Assembly (NCBI GenBank): GCA_025677815.1
Contig: JAIXMP010000005.1
Coordinates: forward strand, 992,001-1,056,000
Reading direction: 5' to 3'
Origin: Phascolomyces articulosus
Taxonomy: Eukaryota > Mucoromycota > Mucoromycetes > Mucorales > Lichtheimiaceae
Length of the DNA stretch: 64,000 bases
Made by a program: the position numbers and the translations under genes. The notes beneath the pieces were generated by a model, which worked only from the letters and a program-made list of their open reading frames with translations, was not told the origin of the DNA and did not search any database. Each line of letters begins with the position of its first letter. Positions within the stretch are counted from its first letter, which is position 1. This document shows positions 52,626 through 64,000 of the stretch, piece after piece.

Positions 52626-53776
52626 ATATAAATCCTTCAACGCACACTATAAAACAACCTTCACTTTTATTTAAATCGCGTATCATCTTTTTATTATCCA
52701 TTAATAACAAAAGTCTTCTTGTTTCCACTCATCATATTCATTTGTAAAAATAAACTTCATATTGATTGATGTTGTACCGTCTTCTTAAATACTAAAACTA
52801 GCCCTTTTTTATTCAATGTTCTTTGTTTCAATTTTTAGGGTTTTTTTTTAATTATATATAATCGAGGCAACAACAAGAATAAAATCACAACCTTTTTTTT
52901 TTATTTCTGTGTTTAAAAAACTAGTTTCAACTGTGTCATTTATTTAGTTCCTTCTTTGAATACAAATGACTTTTTATTTCTTCTAAAGGTACTCGATATC
53001 AAATTGTGTGATGTGTACAATTTGAAAATCCTATTTGGGAAAAAATGCAAAATGTAAACAAGATTACTATTGTGTAATAATAATAATGATAGTACCTATA
53101 CTATTACAGCGTCTGTATTTTATACAACATGGACCTGATGTCAACGACAAGAACAACATGGAGAAAGATGCATGTAACAAAAGTATAATATCTGATGCAA
53201 CTATTATTTTTATTATTATGCGTATCCACTGACATTACAATAGATAAGTGTCTTCTTAACATATTATTGGATGGATGAATGAGATTTACTTGAAAGTAGG
53301 ATGATCTGATAAGTCAAACGCCAGGATGAATACGAATTTATTACCGTTGATGGAAATTCGGATGGAATATAAATGAGGACCGGTTTTACGAGAAAAAAAA
53401 GTGGTTATGAAGAGATCAAATGGAATAAAGTTGTTTATTTTTTTTACGCATCTTATATAAAACATTGGTGTGGTCAGACAAAATGAAGATGAGCAGTAGT
53501 ATATACATAATCTTGTTACAGTTATATTGGAATAATCCATTGGGAAGGAAGGAGGTTCTTGTCAGTGTCATGTAATATTTGTTCACCAGATGCTACAGTT
53601 ATACAAAAGTATTCTTAGAGGTTAATTCATTAATTAATATATAAATAGATATACAATGATGGGAGGATTTTCAGATTATCCTAGTTTTCTTTTCTCTATT
53701 ACTCACTTTATTTTATTTCTGTTTTTTACCAATTCTTCCATTATTATTTTCTTCGTATAATATTAATCAAGCCTAA
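52626..53776. other. Intergenic with promoter-like elements
   Basis: TATA-like elements (TATATAAATCC near 52624 and CTATAAAACA near 52648) sit after the minisatellite but no open frame follows within 400 bp. A further TATATAAATAG near 53638 lies about 140 bp before the small gene at 53777 and may be its TATA box. Confidence 0.4.
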
Positions 53777-54288
53777 ATGGGATATCCAAACTGGGAAGAC
53801 GTGAATATTAAGGCTAAGAATGAAGCAACCGATGATATTTATCGTTTCTTTGCGGCCAGAAGCGAATGCATTCTTGACTTGTTGGGAATGGTTTGTCTGT
53901 ATTATTAGTATTTATTTATTTTTACATATTACAATTCGAAAAAAAAAGTTTAATACTTTAGTTATTCTTCATAGAGGGAACAAAATTTGGCTAATGTATG
54001 TCAGTATTATTTTATGGTTGTTGTCAAAATTAGCTAGAGGATAGATTTTCCTTACGCAAAGGACACTATACCGCATATTATCAAGATGATCAAAATGATC
54101 CGGTTTTGTTGGAAACAGAGCATGATTTGCACTGTGCATTTAATAGGCGCAAGCCAAGAAGTGGAAAAGATGGTGTGAAATATGGCGATAACCCCATCTA
54201 TTTTCTTCGCATTTTTATCAAGCATAAAAAGAATACTATCATTGACAACAATTTTAAAAGCTCGACATTTGTACCCGAAAATTATTGA
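53777..54288 (+). CDS. Small protein of unknown function, 2-3 exons
   Basis: Exon 1 (53777-53890) encodes a 38-residue start MGYPNWEDVNIKAKNEATDD followed by IYRFFAARSECILDLLGM. The last exon (54034-54288) encodes LEDRFSLRKGHYTAYYQDDQ, then a basic stretch NRRKPRSGKDGVKYG, and ends FVPENY with TGA. In the preferred model a 21-nt middle exon (53975-53995, REQNLAN) joins both in phase 0, giving 129 aa with a helical REQNLANLEDRF. That needs a second intron of only 38 nt (53996-54033). The simpler model uses one intron (53891-54033) and gives 122 aa. Charged and hydrophilic, no signal peptide, no known family. A TATA-like element lies upstream. Confidence 0.45.
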
Positions 54289-54792
54289 CCAAAAAAACTG
54301 ACCCAGATAGGATGGATCTAATAGTAGTCGAACCACTTCATTTTCTTCGTTTTATAGACAATGCTCTTGTCAGTCATTTGTTTCCATCGTAAATCAGTAG
54401 TATAGTCAAATCACTTTTCTTCAGTGAATCATTACCACATTTATTAATAAATAATGTAGTCAATATATGGTATTTGGATAATAATCATTTATTAAATATA
54501 TATTTTTATCTCTTTCAATTCATATATTATACCCTACAAGTACTCTTTAGATAATAAATTGAATAAACTAAGAAAATATGTATACTTATATTTATTACGT
54601 ACGTTACAAATGAAAAATGGATGAATATAGATAAATATAGAGGAAAGAAAGAAATGAAACTACTTCTACATAGAATTATGAATAAGATGATGAAAAAAAA
54701 GGGAACTGTTGTTGTTACAAGTAATGTGATAAGTAGTGTATGACTATTTAATTATAGGGTGAATTGTTATATGCTTTTTGTTATTATTATTA
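54289..54792. other. Convergent 3' intergenic region
   Basis: This AT-rich spacer separates the small gene (plus) from the FET3 stop (minus). AATAAA-like signals occur on both strands, and nothing else is recognised. Confidence 0.5.
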
Positions 54793-57293
54793 TTATTGCC
54801 CCTTGTTGCGTTCAGCAATGGCACGAGCTTCCTTTTGTGGATCAGCGTGAGCAAACCAAATGATGGAAGCAATGCCAAGTAATGCAGCAATGATACAACC
54901 AGCCATAGCTCCTTTACCACGAGCAGTGAATCCATCATAAATCAAGGTGACACCACTGGGTGCTCCAGATAAATCCAAACCTTCTTTACCAGCAGCATTC
55001 CCTGTTGCTGAAATACCACCAGCAGTACACATATCATTCATAGAGGATGGAATTTGCATACGTTGTTGAGCTACATCAGGTGCTTCCACAAAAGTTGCTG
55101 CAAGACCTGTTTCTAAATGCCATTCAATATGACAATGGAAAAACTATATATAAATGTATTTTTTGTTGAGTATTTTTTTTTTCGTTTGATGTAAAATAAA
55201 ACAGGTTTTTTTTTTTAAAAAAAAAAGGAAAAGATGATTTACCCAAATACCAGGATTATCAGCACGGAAACGAACAATAGCAAAACCTTCTCCAGGGACT
55301 TGGATAGTATCACGACGCATAGGATTTGTGGTATTTAAAGGAATGGATGAGTTATTATCATAATAACCATCCCCTTTACCAACAATTTGGAATACGTGAC
55401 CGTGTAAATGGACTAATAAGATGGGGAAAAAAAAAGTTAATTTGACGTGTCATTCAAAAATGAAAAATATATATATATACATAACAAATATATAGAAACT
55501 TACATGGATGGGTATTGCCATCCTTATTATTAAGCACGAGTTGAATCATATCCAAATGTTTGAAAATATGGGTAATAGTTTGTGGACCATACACCTCAGG
55601 ACTAAGTGCGTTTTGTCCTTGGGATAACAATGTATTGATAGTAGGCACCTTGGGTGGTAAATAAGGTAAATCATTAAACATACCACGATTGATACCATCG
55701 GTGGTTACAGCGAAGTCAATGGAGAGGGAGATGACTTCATCGGGATCAACAGCATCCATTACTTCCACAGGTTGCAGCGCGGTTTCATCAAAAGATGTAT
55801 TGTTATATCCAACATCTTGAACAGGTGCAAAATTGGAATGAGTTTGATCATAATAAATAGGTGTAGTAATATCTATAATATATTTTGTAGAAAAAAATGC
55901 ATATATACATATAAATTGGTTTGTTATCATCGTTGACTTTTGAAAAAAAAAATAGCACTCACTTGATTTAAGTTCAGGTGGTATCTTATCAAGCATGTCC
56001 ACATCCATATCTGCATGCATGTAATAATTTAAGGAGGTCTCATTTTGAGCAGTAACAAGGACAGAAACACGTTGAGCAGCACTAAGGTTGACAACATCCA
56101 CAGGATGTCGTTGGACTTCAATACCATCTACTTCGATTACTTCCATGCTGTGACCATCAATACTAAAGAAATAAGTGACGAAACCGGACATGTTGATCAA
56201 TCGAAGACGATAGGTCTTTCCAGGGGTAAATGTAAGACTTGCATTGGCATTGTCCAACATAAATCCAGAATCAGGAATGGCTATGTACATATACTTTGTT
56301 AATTTCTTTTTATGTACATGTAATAGACACAATTGTCATGATAACAAAATAGAACTTACGTTCAGCGCCAGTAGGATTATTCTCATTTAAGAAGGTTGCT
56401 AAACCTTCGGGACTTTCAGCATGGTACCAATCTGATAATATTTGATGTTTAAATTTGTTAATACATAAGAGAAAAAAGTGTTAACGAAATCAATGTTTAC
56501 TTACCAACAAGAGTGATTGTTTGATCATAATCATATTGATAAGTTTCATTCGTATTGTGAAGAATGAAAGGTGTGCGAAGACCATCCATATATTGACCCT
56601 ATCATATAAACACTAAATGTTAATGAAATACATATAATATCTGTTATGACTGTCACGAAAATAATAAGATTACCATAAAGTGACTATGAATCCAATAACT
56701 TCCATGTTGCGTGATATTAAATTCATATGTAAAATCGTAACCTGGTGGAATAGGACTAGTGTAAAAAAAAATAGAGTAAATATTCGGTTATTTGTTTACA
56801 CGGTAGTAACATAGTAATAAGATCAATGATAAAAAATAGGAGGTAAAATTAAAATGGCATGCATATCCATTCAGGCCCACGTTTTTTTTTCCCACTTTTT
56901 CTTTCTTTATTATTTTCTTACCATTGAGTGACCATGGAAGCACCATCCATATAACCGGTATTATTTTGGAACATACCATGAGCATGTAAAGCCGTAGGTT
57001 GATCTAAAGAATTATGAACATTGATAACCAAAGTATCACCAATTGTCACCTCCACAGGAGGTGGCCTATCATATCATATACAATATAGGAAGGAATTAGT
57101 GAAAAAAAAAAGATAAGAAACTTGAATAATATATTATAACTTACGGCCATTTTCCATTAACACCAATCACACGTCGTTCCATCAGTCCATCTGGATTAGC
57201 CGTAGTATAAGTGATATCCCAGTTAAGTTCTACTCGAGCAGCATTTACTGCTGTTAAGAAAGCAACAGCACTCAAGGCCTTGAAAAAGTGCAT
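54793..57293 (-). CDS. FET3: Fet3-type membrane-anchored multicopper ferroxidase, 9 exons, 582 aa
   Basis: Fet3 oxidises Fe2+ to Fe3+ at the cell surface and hands it to Ftr1. Exons: 57293-57145, 57065-56922, 56755-56674, 56598-56505, 56431-56360, 56280-55963, 55872-55504, 55412-55243, 55143-54793, all in frame. A signal peptide ([18 protein letters not shown]) is followed by [16 protein letters not shown], typical of Fet3. Copper ligands: ALHAHG in exon 2, WIHSH in exon 3, HPFHLHGH across exons 7-8, and [13 protein letters not shown] in exon 9, with Leu in the axial position. DWYHAE and NPTGAEPIPDSG match the ferroxidase group. The C-terminus has one membrane span ([20 protein letters not shown]) and a short charged tail. 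It is slightly shorter than yeast Fet3 (636 aa). Divergent from FTR1 across 616 bp, the usual fungal pairing. Confidence 0.95.
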
Positions 57294-57909
57294 CGAGCAA
57301 AATGAATAAAGTGAAAAAAAAAAGTTAAAAAGTAAATAAAACGCGAACGAAGAAGAAAAAAAAATAATCGAATTATAAATTCTAATTTATGGACCCAAAA
57401 GAAGATTTTTTTTTATCAGATGGAACTCCTTGGGAATATTTTTTTTCCTGGGGGGAGGGGAGAAGGAAGAAGAAGTACTAATAGTAAGACAGATGGGTGA
57501 TGATGTGTTGTGAGAATGTTTTTTTTTTTCGTAACAAGATCAATAATAATAAAACAAAAAAGATTTGAACTAAAAAAGGCTTGGATTAAAACAGATCAAA
57601 CAATTTTTTTAATAGATATTAAAATAAAAAATGACCTGTTTGCCCTTACATATTCAGTACTAATCCATCTACGTACAATAATGATTTTATGATGCAAACT
57701 CCTTGATCTGCAAATATAGTTAAAGTTACACCAAAGGATGAATAAGCACCCGTTCCGTCATTTTATACAAAAAAAAAAAAACTTTTTTATTTTATTTCAC
57801 TTTTTCTTCTTCTTTGATTCAAAACATAAAGTGAATCATAACACCTTCTTCTAGTTATTGTACTTCTTTTTCTCTCCCTTCCATTTTATCATTCCTCAAC
57901 AGTATTGTC
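57294..57909. promoter_or_regulatory. Shared divergent promoter of FET3 and FTR1
   Basis: These 616 bp separate the two start codons. TGATAA motifs (minus strand) occur at 57413-57418 and 57886-57891 and fit the HGATAR core bound by fungal iron-responsive GATA repressors. In such AT-rich DNA they could also be chance. Pyrimidine-rich stretches sit just upstream of the FTR1 ATG. Confidence 0.5.
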
Positions 57910-58460
57910 ATGGCGACAAACGTATTCTACGTTCCCATCTTTTTTATTATTTTTCGTGAAGTCACAGAAGCGTCGATCATTGTATCGGTGTTATTATCCT
58001 TTCTTCGTCGCGTTTTTGAACCAGATTCAGCCGTGTACAAAAGGTTGCGCAAACATGTTTGGATCGGAACCATCACTGGCTTAGTGATTTGTTTAGCGAT
58101 TGGTGCTGCTTTTATTGCTGTTTGGTATACGGTCTTAAGTAACCTTTGGGGATCCAGTGAACAAATTTGGGAAGCTTCCTTTTGTTTGATTGCTGTTGTG
58201 TTGATTACAGCTATGGGATTGGCTATGCTCAAGACAGAACGTATGCAAGAAGAATGGAAGGTCAAGATTGCTAAAGCTATTGAAAGCAAGGATGAAGCCA
58301 AAGGATTCTCGGGAAAAATTCAAAAATATTCATTCTTTGCATTGCCTTTTATTACAGTGCTTAGAGAAGGATTAGAAGCCGTTGTGTTTATTGGTGGTGT
58401 AAGTAAATTACTATATATTCACAGATGAATTCAAGAATGATCAACAATGAATTAATCATT

Positions 58461-58492
<32 letters not shown>

Positions 58493-59132
58493 GGTGTCAT
58501 TAAATGCGGAAGCAAAATCAATTCCACTTCCAGTCGTGATGGGTCTTATTTGTGGATGTTTAGTCGGTTTCATCATTTATCGTGGTGGTAGTCTTGTTCA
58601 ACTTCGATGGTTTTTCATCATTTCCACCATCATTCTCTATCTTGTTGCCGCTGGATTAATGTCACGCGCCATTGGATTTATTGAACAATACGAATGGAAT
58701 AAAATCATTGGTGGTGAAGCTGCAGAAGAAGGAGGCGATGTTATTCCCTATAGGGTCTCTACTTCCATCTGGCATGTGAGTTGGGGTAATCCTGAAAATA
58801 ACGATGGGTCCACGGGTGGATATCAAATCTTTAATTCGATTTTGGGATGGAATAACACAGCCACTTATGGTACGATCCTTAGTTACATTTTGTATTGGCT
58901 CGTTGTCATTGGTTTCCTTGTCTATCTCTATTTCGATGAAAAGAAATCCGCAATTCGTAAAGCCGAAGCTGGTGAATGGCAAGTCGGGGATGTTGCACTT
59001 GAAAACGCGAAAAATTATATTGATGAGACAGGTGAAATCATTGGTGAAAAACATGAAGCTGAAATTCGTGGTGAATATCATATTGAACAAGTTATCATTG
59101 ATTCTAATAATACCACCAATGAAAAACATTAG
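57910..59132 (+). CDS. FTR1: Ftr1-type high-affinity iron permease, 375 aa
   Basis: Ftr1 imports ferric iron produced by Fet3 at the plasma membrane. Two exons (57910-58398 and 58494-59132) give 375 aa with about seven membrane spans. Both iron-binding REXXE motifs are present: R16-E-V-T-E20 in the first span (FREVTEAS) and R152-E-G-L-E156 (VLREGLEAVVFIGG), which ends exactly at the exon junction. The extracellular loop near WHVSWGNPENNDGSTGGYQI and the C-terminal cytosolic tail with EIIGEKHEAEIRGEYH are as expected. Length is near yeast Ftr1 (404 aa). The intron acceptor is preceded by a TA run instead of a pyrimidine tract. It is a well-known virulence-related uptake gene in Rhizopus; here it is simply annotated by homology. 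Confidence 0.96.
58465..58492 (+). repeat. TA dinucleotide run at the FTR1 splice acceptor
   Basis: The run fills the 3' end of the only FTR1 intron and its last TA leads directly into the acceptor AG at 58492-58493. Confidence 0.9.
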
Positions 59133-62100
59133 TTTATCGATTGGTGTACTTGCTTTTTTTTTTGTTTTATAATTACCACACTTTGTTATTCTACTTTGTA
59201 TTTCTCCCCCCTCCCAAAACCCAACCATATATATACATATATAGTTAGTAGTTATGTATAGTTAAGTTAGTCAGTAGAGACTATTCTATTACTCTTCTCT
59301 CTTATTAGTACTTTATTATTATTATATATCTTTTATCGTCGGCGTAATAAAAACCGTTTTTTTTTTTACTCAGTTCCAATCTTTTTTACTTTATGTGATC
59401 ATTTTATCCAAATAAAGAAAGTGGGGTCTGGTGGTTCTAGATGCTAGACTTTATCTGATTTATAGGTACACATCATTCTCCATCTTATAAGATCGTAAAG
59501 AAGAGGGGATCGTATCATGTGTTAATTTTACCCACTCTATTGGTTTGTTGTCGTGCGATTTTCTTTTACAACTCCCCCCCCACTCTCATTCACCAACAAA
59601 CATATTGTTTGACTTTGAATATATCAGTAGAATGAAAATACGCCCAGAGCAGTAATAGTTATCATCACTCTATGTAACATTGAATGTTATATTACGGAGT
59701 AACAAATAGAAGAGTTTCATGATTTTTATTTTGTAAACAGTAAAATTAACCATAAAGATTGTATTTAACCTAATATGAAAGGGTTTTTTCGTAAGAAAAC
59801 CTTTTTTTTTAAAATAGGTAACACATAGTGCATAAAAAAACCGGGAAACAGAGTCTGATGTGTTACCTAACAACACTACATATAAACTTCTCACGCCGAT
59901 TGTTGATTTACTGCATGTACTTGCGTGTGTGTAACAAAAATTGACCATAGGGTGGCGTTTGAGAAAGTGGATCAGATAATCGAATGGGGGAATGATCATC
60001 TTATAAATGATAAACCCCGCACAAACCTCCCAACGATTAGCCGTAAGATGCAATATAGGCCGCTTCAGAAAACATAATATCTTGAATGTTCCTTATATAT
60101 TATCATCATATTTTGAGTCTGTTATTATGAGATGATTATTTTTGTATACTTATTTCTTGGCATCGACTTATTATCTTCATCATAGATTGATTCCAATGAT
60201 TATCCATTTCTCTTATTTCTATGCATATTTTGTTCAATATACGAATAAAATGATTCTACTACAGAGAAACAAAAAACAAGGAGTAAGAGTATCGTCAATA
60301 ATAAAAATCCCTTTTCTTTTACTATATGTGAATAGTGTAAACTGCCCTTTTTATTATCTTTTCATCTACCCTGATCGTACGCACTAAAAATAGTTTGCAT
60401 GATATGAAGGACCTTTCCTTTTCCATATGTTCCTTGGATTAAACTTTTGTTATATTAAAACTATAATGATTTCCTGTGTATGAGTCGCACTTTTTGTCAA
60501 CTAAATCAATCTTATTTTTTAAAAAAGACAACACAATTCCACATGGGGAGCAATTATCAAACACTTGTATCCATAGTATCATCTTCTCCATGTGGTTTTT
60601 TTTGTATAATATCAGATCATAAAGAGAATCTATAATAATAGAGAATAAATAATTGATATATATAGTATAGTAACTGTACCAAATAACAGGATGTATCATG
60701 TACAGAGTTTTTTTTTTTTTTTTGCTCAAAGATACAACACGTTCCTTATATTAATTCATTTATTACTTGCTAAACTATTATTCACTTTTGAAAAATCTCA
60801 CATGTAAAAGATATCATATCATAGAGTATATAACATCCATACTCATTCTACTTTTTGATTTTTTTGGTTGTTTTGGATCAACAATAAAATTTCCTCCTCC
60901 TTTTTTCCATAAAATCATCTTCTAGATGTGTATTATAGTTATGTGTTACAATATACAAAACGTGTTTTATATAGATATGTAACTTTTATTATTTATTCTA
61001 TACAACATACTACCTGTTGTGTTTATTCTACTTTAGTAGAATTAAGTTTTCTTACAGATTACTGATTTTTTAGTAAATAATACTCTTTTTAGATCTTTTT
61101 TCTTTATTGTAAACTAAACACTAAGTATTCGTAATAAGATGACTTTATACCTATATAGGCACAGGTCAATTAGCATCAAATCTACTTTCACTTTAAATGC
61201 TGTAGCCTATCATAGCTATTATTTATCATGTTCTAATTGATCATTCTTCTTTCAAATCCATATAAAACCATTGCTGCATATAGAATTAACGGAGAAGACA
61301 TGATTTAGATCTACTATATCTTGGTATCGTGCTGTGTTTATATGTTTGTGATTACTGGTGTTCTTATTAAATTACTAACACAACAATTTGGATTTTGTTT
61401 TATGAATTACATAAAGATCATTGTTGCAATTTCATCTATCCTTGTGTAGTATTAAAAGAAAGTAGTAGAAGTAGCTAGTCACATCTTAGTATCGCAATTA
61501 AGAAATATCTTTCTCATACAATTTTTTTTATTCGCTGTACACGCATTATACTTTATTGTTCCTTGAGCTTGTGCATTTAGCAAGGTATTATAATTGACGA
61601 TTGAGTCCGTTGTGACGTCATTTATACATGATATAAAAAAAAATGGAACGTTGTTATATTCAATGAAGCATTTAGGACAACACCCTACACTCCTTGTCCA
61701 TAATAATATACATGATCCAAATTGTATTTTAAGCATTTATCATTCTATAAGAATGTGTATATATACATTATGGAACGAAGAAAAAAAATTTTGTTAGATT
61801 CGATGCAGAATGATCTTATTTCACATGAAAACCGTACTATATCACCAATGAATAAATGACCAAGAAGTGATGTAATAAATAGATACGTAATTTAAGAGAA
61901 ATTACTGATACATATAATATATTATGTGCATGATTTTCTATATATAACTAATTTTATCTATAGGATAATCGTACCATAATGTAAGCATCGAAAAGTATTA
62001 CATGTATACGTAAATAGTCGTTCTCCTGGGTTTTTTTTCCCTACATGAATGAGGATATGTAGCTAAATAACAATCCATCCAACCCCTCCTCCTATGAATC

Positions 62101-64000
62101 ATCAAGTTCTTCTTAATTGGATATATTACAATAGATTGTTAAAACAATGAATATTCTCCTAAAAGAAAATTATCGATCATTTAAATATCTTTCGCTCCAT
62201 TATATAAACTATATAATTGACATAAATTACTACTATTGCAAGTAAATAAAAAGACACCCCCAAACAACTGTTACTGCTGTATATATATATATATATATTA
62301 TAGGAACAATAACCTATTTACGTCATGTTGTATTTTCGAATTAGCCAACAAAAGTTGAATGATTAGATAAAGGAGGCTGAACTACGTACTACTACTACAA
62401 TTCTTTACACATAATCGATATATGTTACGTATCGAGGTGTTCTTGGGTCTAATGTAAATGTTATTAGTAGTAATAAGTGGTGGATGATAAACCACCTGTT
62501 GATATTTTTTTTAAAAAAAGAATACGTACGTACGCATATCAATAAAAATATATATATCTCTTCTTTTGTTATTATTAACAAGAGCTATCATGACGTCATA
62601 ATGATCTAATGTATACAACATACATAGTATTTATACTATAATAGCCACCACTTCACTTACGTATAAGATGTTGATTTGTTGTATACTATGTTTTCCCTAT
62701 ATGAAAATTAACAAGAGAATCGAGAAGATGAAAGAATATATACGCTCCCCCTTTCCTTCATGATCCTCAAGTCAATGGTAGAGAGTAGCACTTATGCCTA
62801 TCTTAGTTGACTAGCACATGATATGACATAAAAAAGTTGGTCCAATTGATAATGATGATATATAAAAAAAAATAGGAGTAGCTTTTTAGTGGTGTTGGTT
62901 TTGAGTCTCTCATTCACGTAGCAATTGAATAGATATATACTTGAAAAAAAAATTGTATAGATCGAAATACAGTGGTAGTAGTAGCAGTAGTATAGAGTAA
63001 CAAGCACGATGTGGGTTTTACCTTGTTTGAAATAGAAACATAAAATTTTTTTCTGAAGGGGCAAGAGAGTGGACTATGTTTTGCATAATCAAAACATGTG
63101 CTACGAATTTCTTTATACATCACATCACCTCCTCTCTCCCTTGCATCATTTGTCATTATGTTAACCATGTTAATAGTGTATAATGGAATACCCGGTCTAC
63201 TTTATATATAACCATTTCTACTAATACTAACATCAACATACTAATCCCCAACCCATAAAGCAAATATAAGAGTGGCTTAGAGTAAAAAAATATTTTTTTA
63301 TTCAATAGTAAATTTTTTTAATATCTTTCTAAACTAAATCCTATCGCGAATTACTTGTTTTTCTTGACCAAAAAATAAAAGAATCCTAATACTGATAAAG
63401 AAGAATTATAGAGAAAAAATTAGTTTTTCATTGAAACTAATGACAACAAAAAAAAAAATCAATCACGTTTTCTTCTCTCCTCTCTCCCGCATAAAAAGAG
63501 AATGGTTCTTTTTTTTTCTTTTTTCAGTAAAATTTATAAGGTAGCTAGGGTTTTTTCCACATCGTCATAACGACTCGAGCCAAATGCCTGGTTCATCCTC
63601 TCAAAGAAAAAAAAGCCTCTTTTTCAAACACATCAACCCAAAATAATAATAGAAATAAAATAGAAAACTTACCGATAGTGAAGAAAGAGTAATGAAAATA
63701 AAAATTCGCGTTTGAGTGTCACTTAAATAAGTTTTGTGGCGGTCATCAAAAAAGTTTTTTTTTTTCTCTGCTTTTGTGTCGCCGATTGGAAAAGCAGGGA
63801 AAAATTTCTTTTCGGTTCCATATGGACTGTGGCTTTAATAAAAAAAAACACGTCCCATTTTTTTTTTTTTGTATGGGATCAAAAGTACTAGAAGGTAACC
63901 ATAGAGTGGATATCATAATGATGATGGTGATGATGACATGATTTACACATAGATAAATTTCATAGCCGACTATAAGCTATGATAATACATTATAGAAAAG
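59133..64000. other. AT-rich intergenic region to window end
   Basis: The first ~250 bp are the FTR1 3' flank (AATAAAAACC near 59347). Beyond that I see no open frame with domain, signal peptide or splice structure, no RNA gene, and no terminal-repeat element. Short simple repeats occur: TA run near 62280-62298, and TACG repeat near 62524-62535. The last 500 bp contain polypyrimidine stretches that could be promoter of a gene beyond the edge. Confidence 0.45.

Noticed and set aside
58494..59228. Long minus-strand frame opposite FTR1 exon 2
   Set aside because: It is the complement of the FTR1 coding region and has no splice or start support.

Overview
The window looks like a piece of nuclear genome from an early-diverging filamentous fungus, most likely Mucoromycota (Mucorales-like). 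The base composition is AT-rich. Most genes are split by many GT-AG introns, typically 70-150 nt, and all three stop codons are used. The gene content is fungal: FET3/FTR1 iron uptake, a Fun30-type remodeler, VPS13, a DHX33-like helicase, hexokinase, and small secreted proteins with a Lys-Arg site. I cannot name the species. Exon models were made by hand from splice consensus, reading-frame continuity and recognisable protein motifs.

Layout. 1-176 (-): N-terminus of an EF-hand protein, probably a calcium-regulated mitochondrial carrier, cut by the window edge. 1769-3800 (-): secreted multicopper oxidase. 5023-8386 (+): Fun30/SMARCAD1-type chromatin remodeler, convergent with 8587-21171 (-), a complete VPS13 lipid-transfer protein in 33 exons (3279 aa modelled, including one GC-AG intron). 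24106-24384 (+): 68-residue CCHC zinc-knuckle microprotein whose knuckle exists only after splicing. 24897-27761 (+): DHX33-like DEAH-box RNA helicase (702 aa). 28568-28948 and 31689-31934 (+): two related small secreted proteins with a cationic segment, a Lys-Arg site and an acidic tail. 32301-33272 (-): multi-pass membrane protein with a polyserine tail. 34724-38113 (+): WDR44/Dgr2-type WD40 protein. 38809-40467 (-): hexokinase-family kinase. 40.5-44.9 kb: gene-poor. 44888-46744 (+): F-box gene broken by two in-frame stops. 46.7-53.7 kb: degenerate stretch with a badly decayed membrane-protein gene, an 18-nt minisatellite and a locally GC-richer patch. 53777-54288 (+): small unknown gene. 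54793-57293 (-) and 57910-59132 (+): FET3 ferroxidase and FTR1 permease, divergent. 59.1-64 kb: no supported gene.

How the genes work together. The clearest functional unit is FET3/FTR1. Fet3 oxidises ferrous iron outside the cell and Ftr1 carries the resulting ferric iron across the plasma membrane. Their 616-bp shared upstream region would allow co-regulation by iron. Most other genes are unrelated housekeeping functions: chromatin, lipid transport, RNA helicase, glycolysis.

Most novel material. The best candidate for something undescribed is the pair of small secreted proteins at 28.5-32 kb. They share a signal peptide, a basic core ending in Lys-Arg, an acidic tail (expanded into ten pentapeptides in one copy) and the same TATA element about 110-120 bp upstream. 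This looks like a Kex2-processed cationic peptide with an acidic pro-segment. The split zinc-knuckle microprotein and the two nonsense-ridden genes are the next most interesting.
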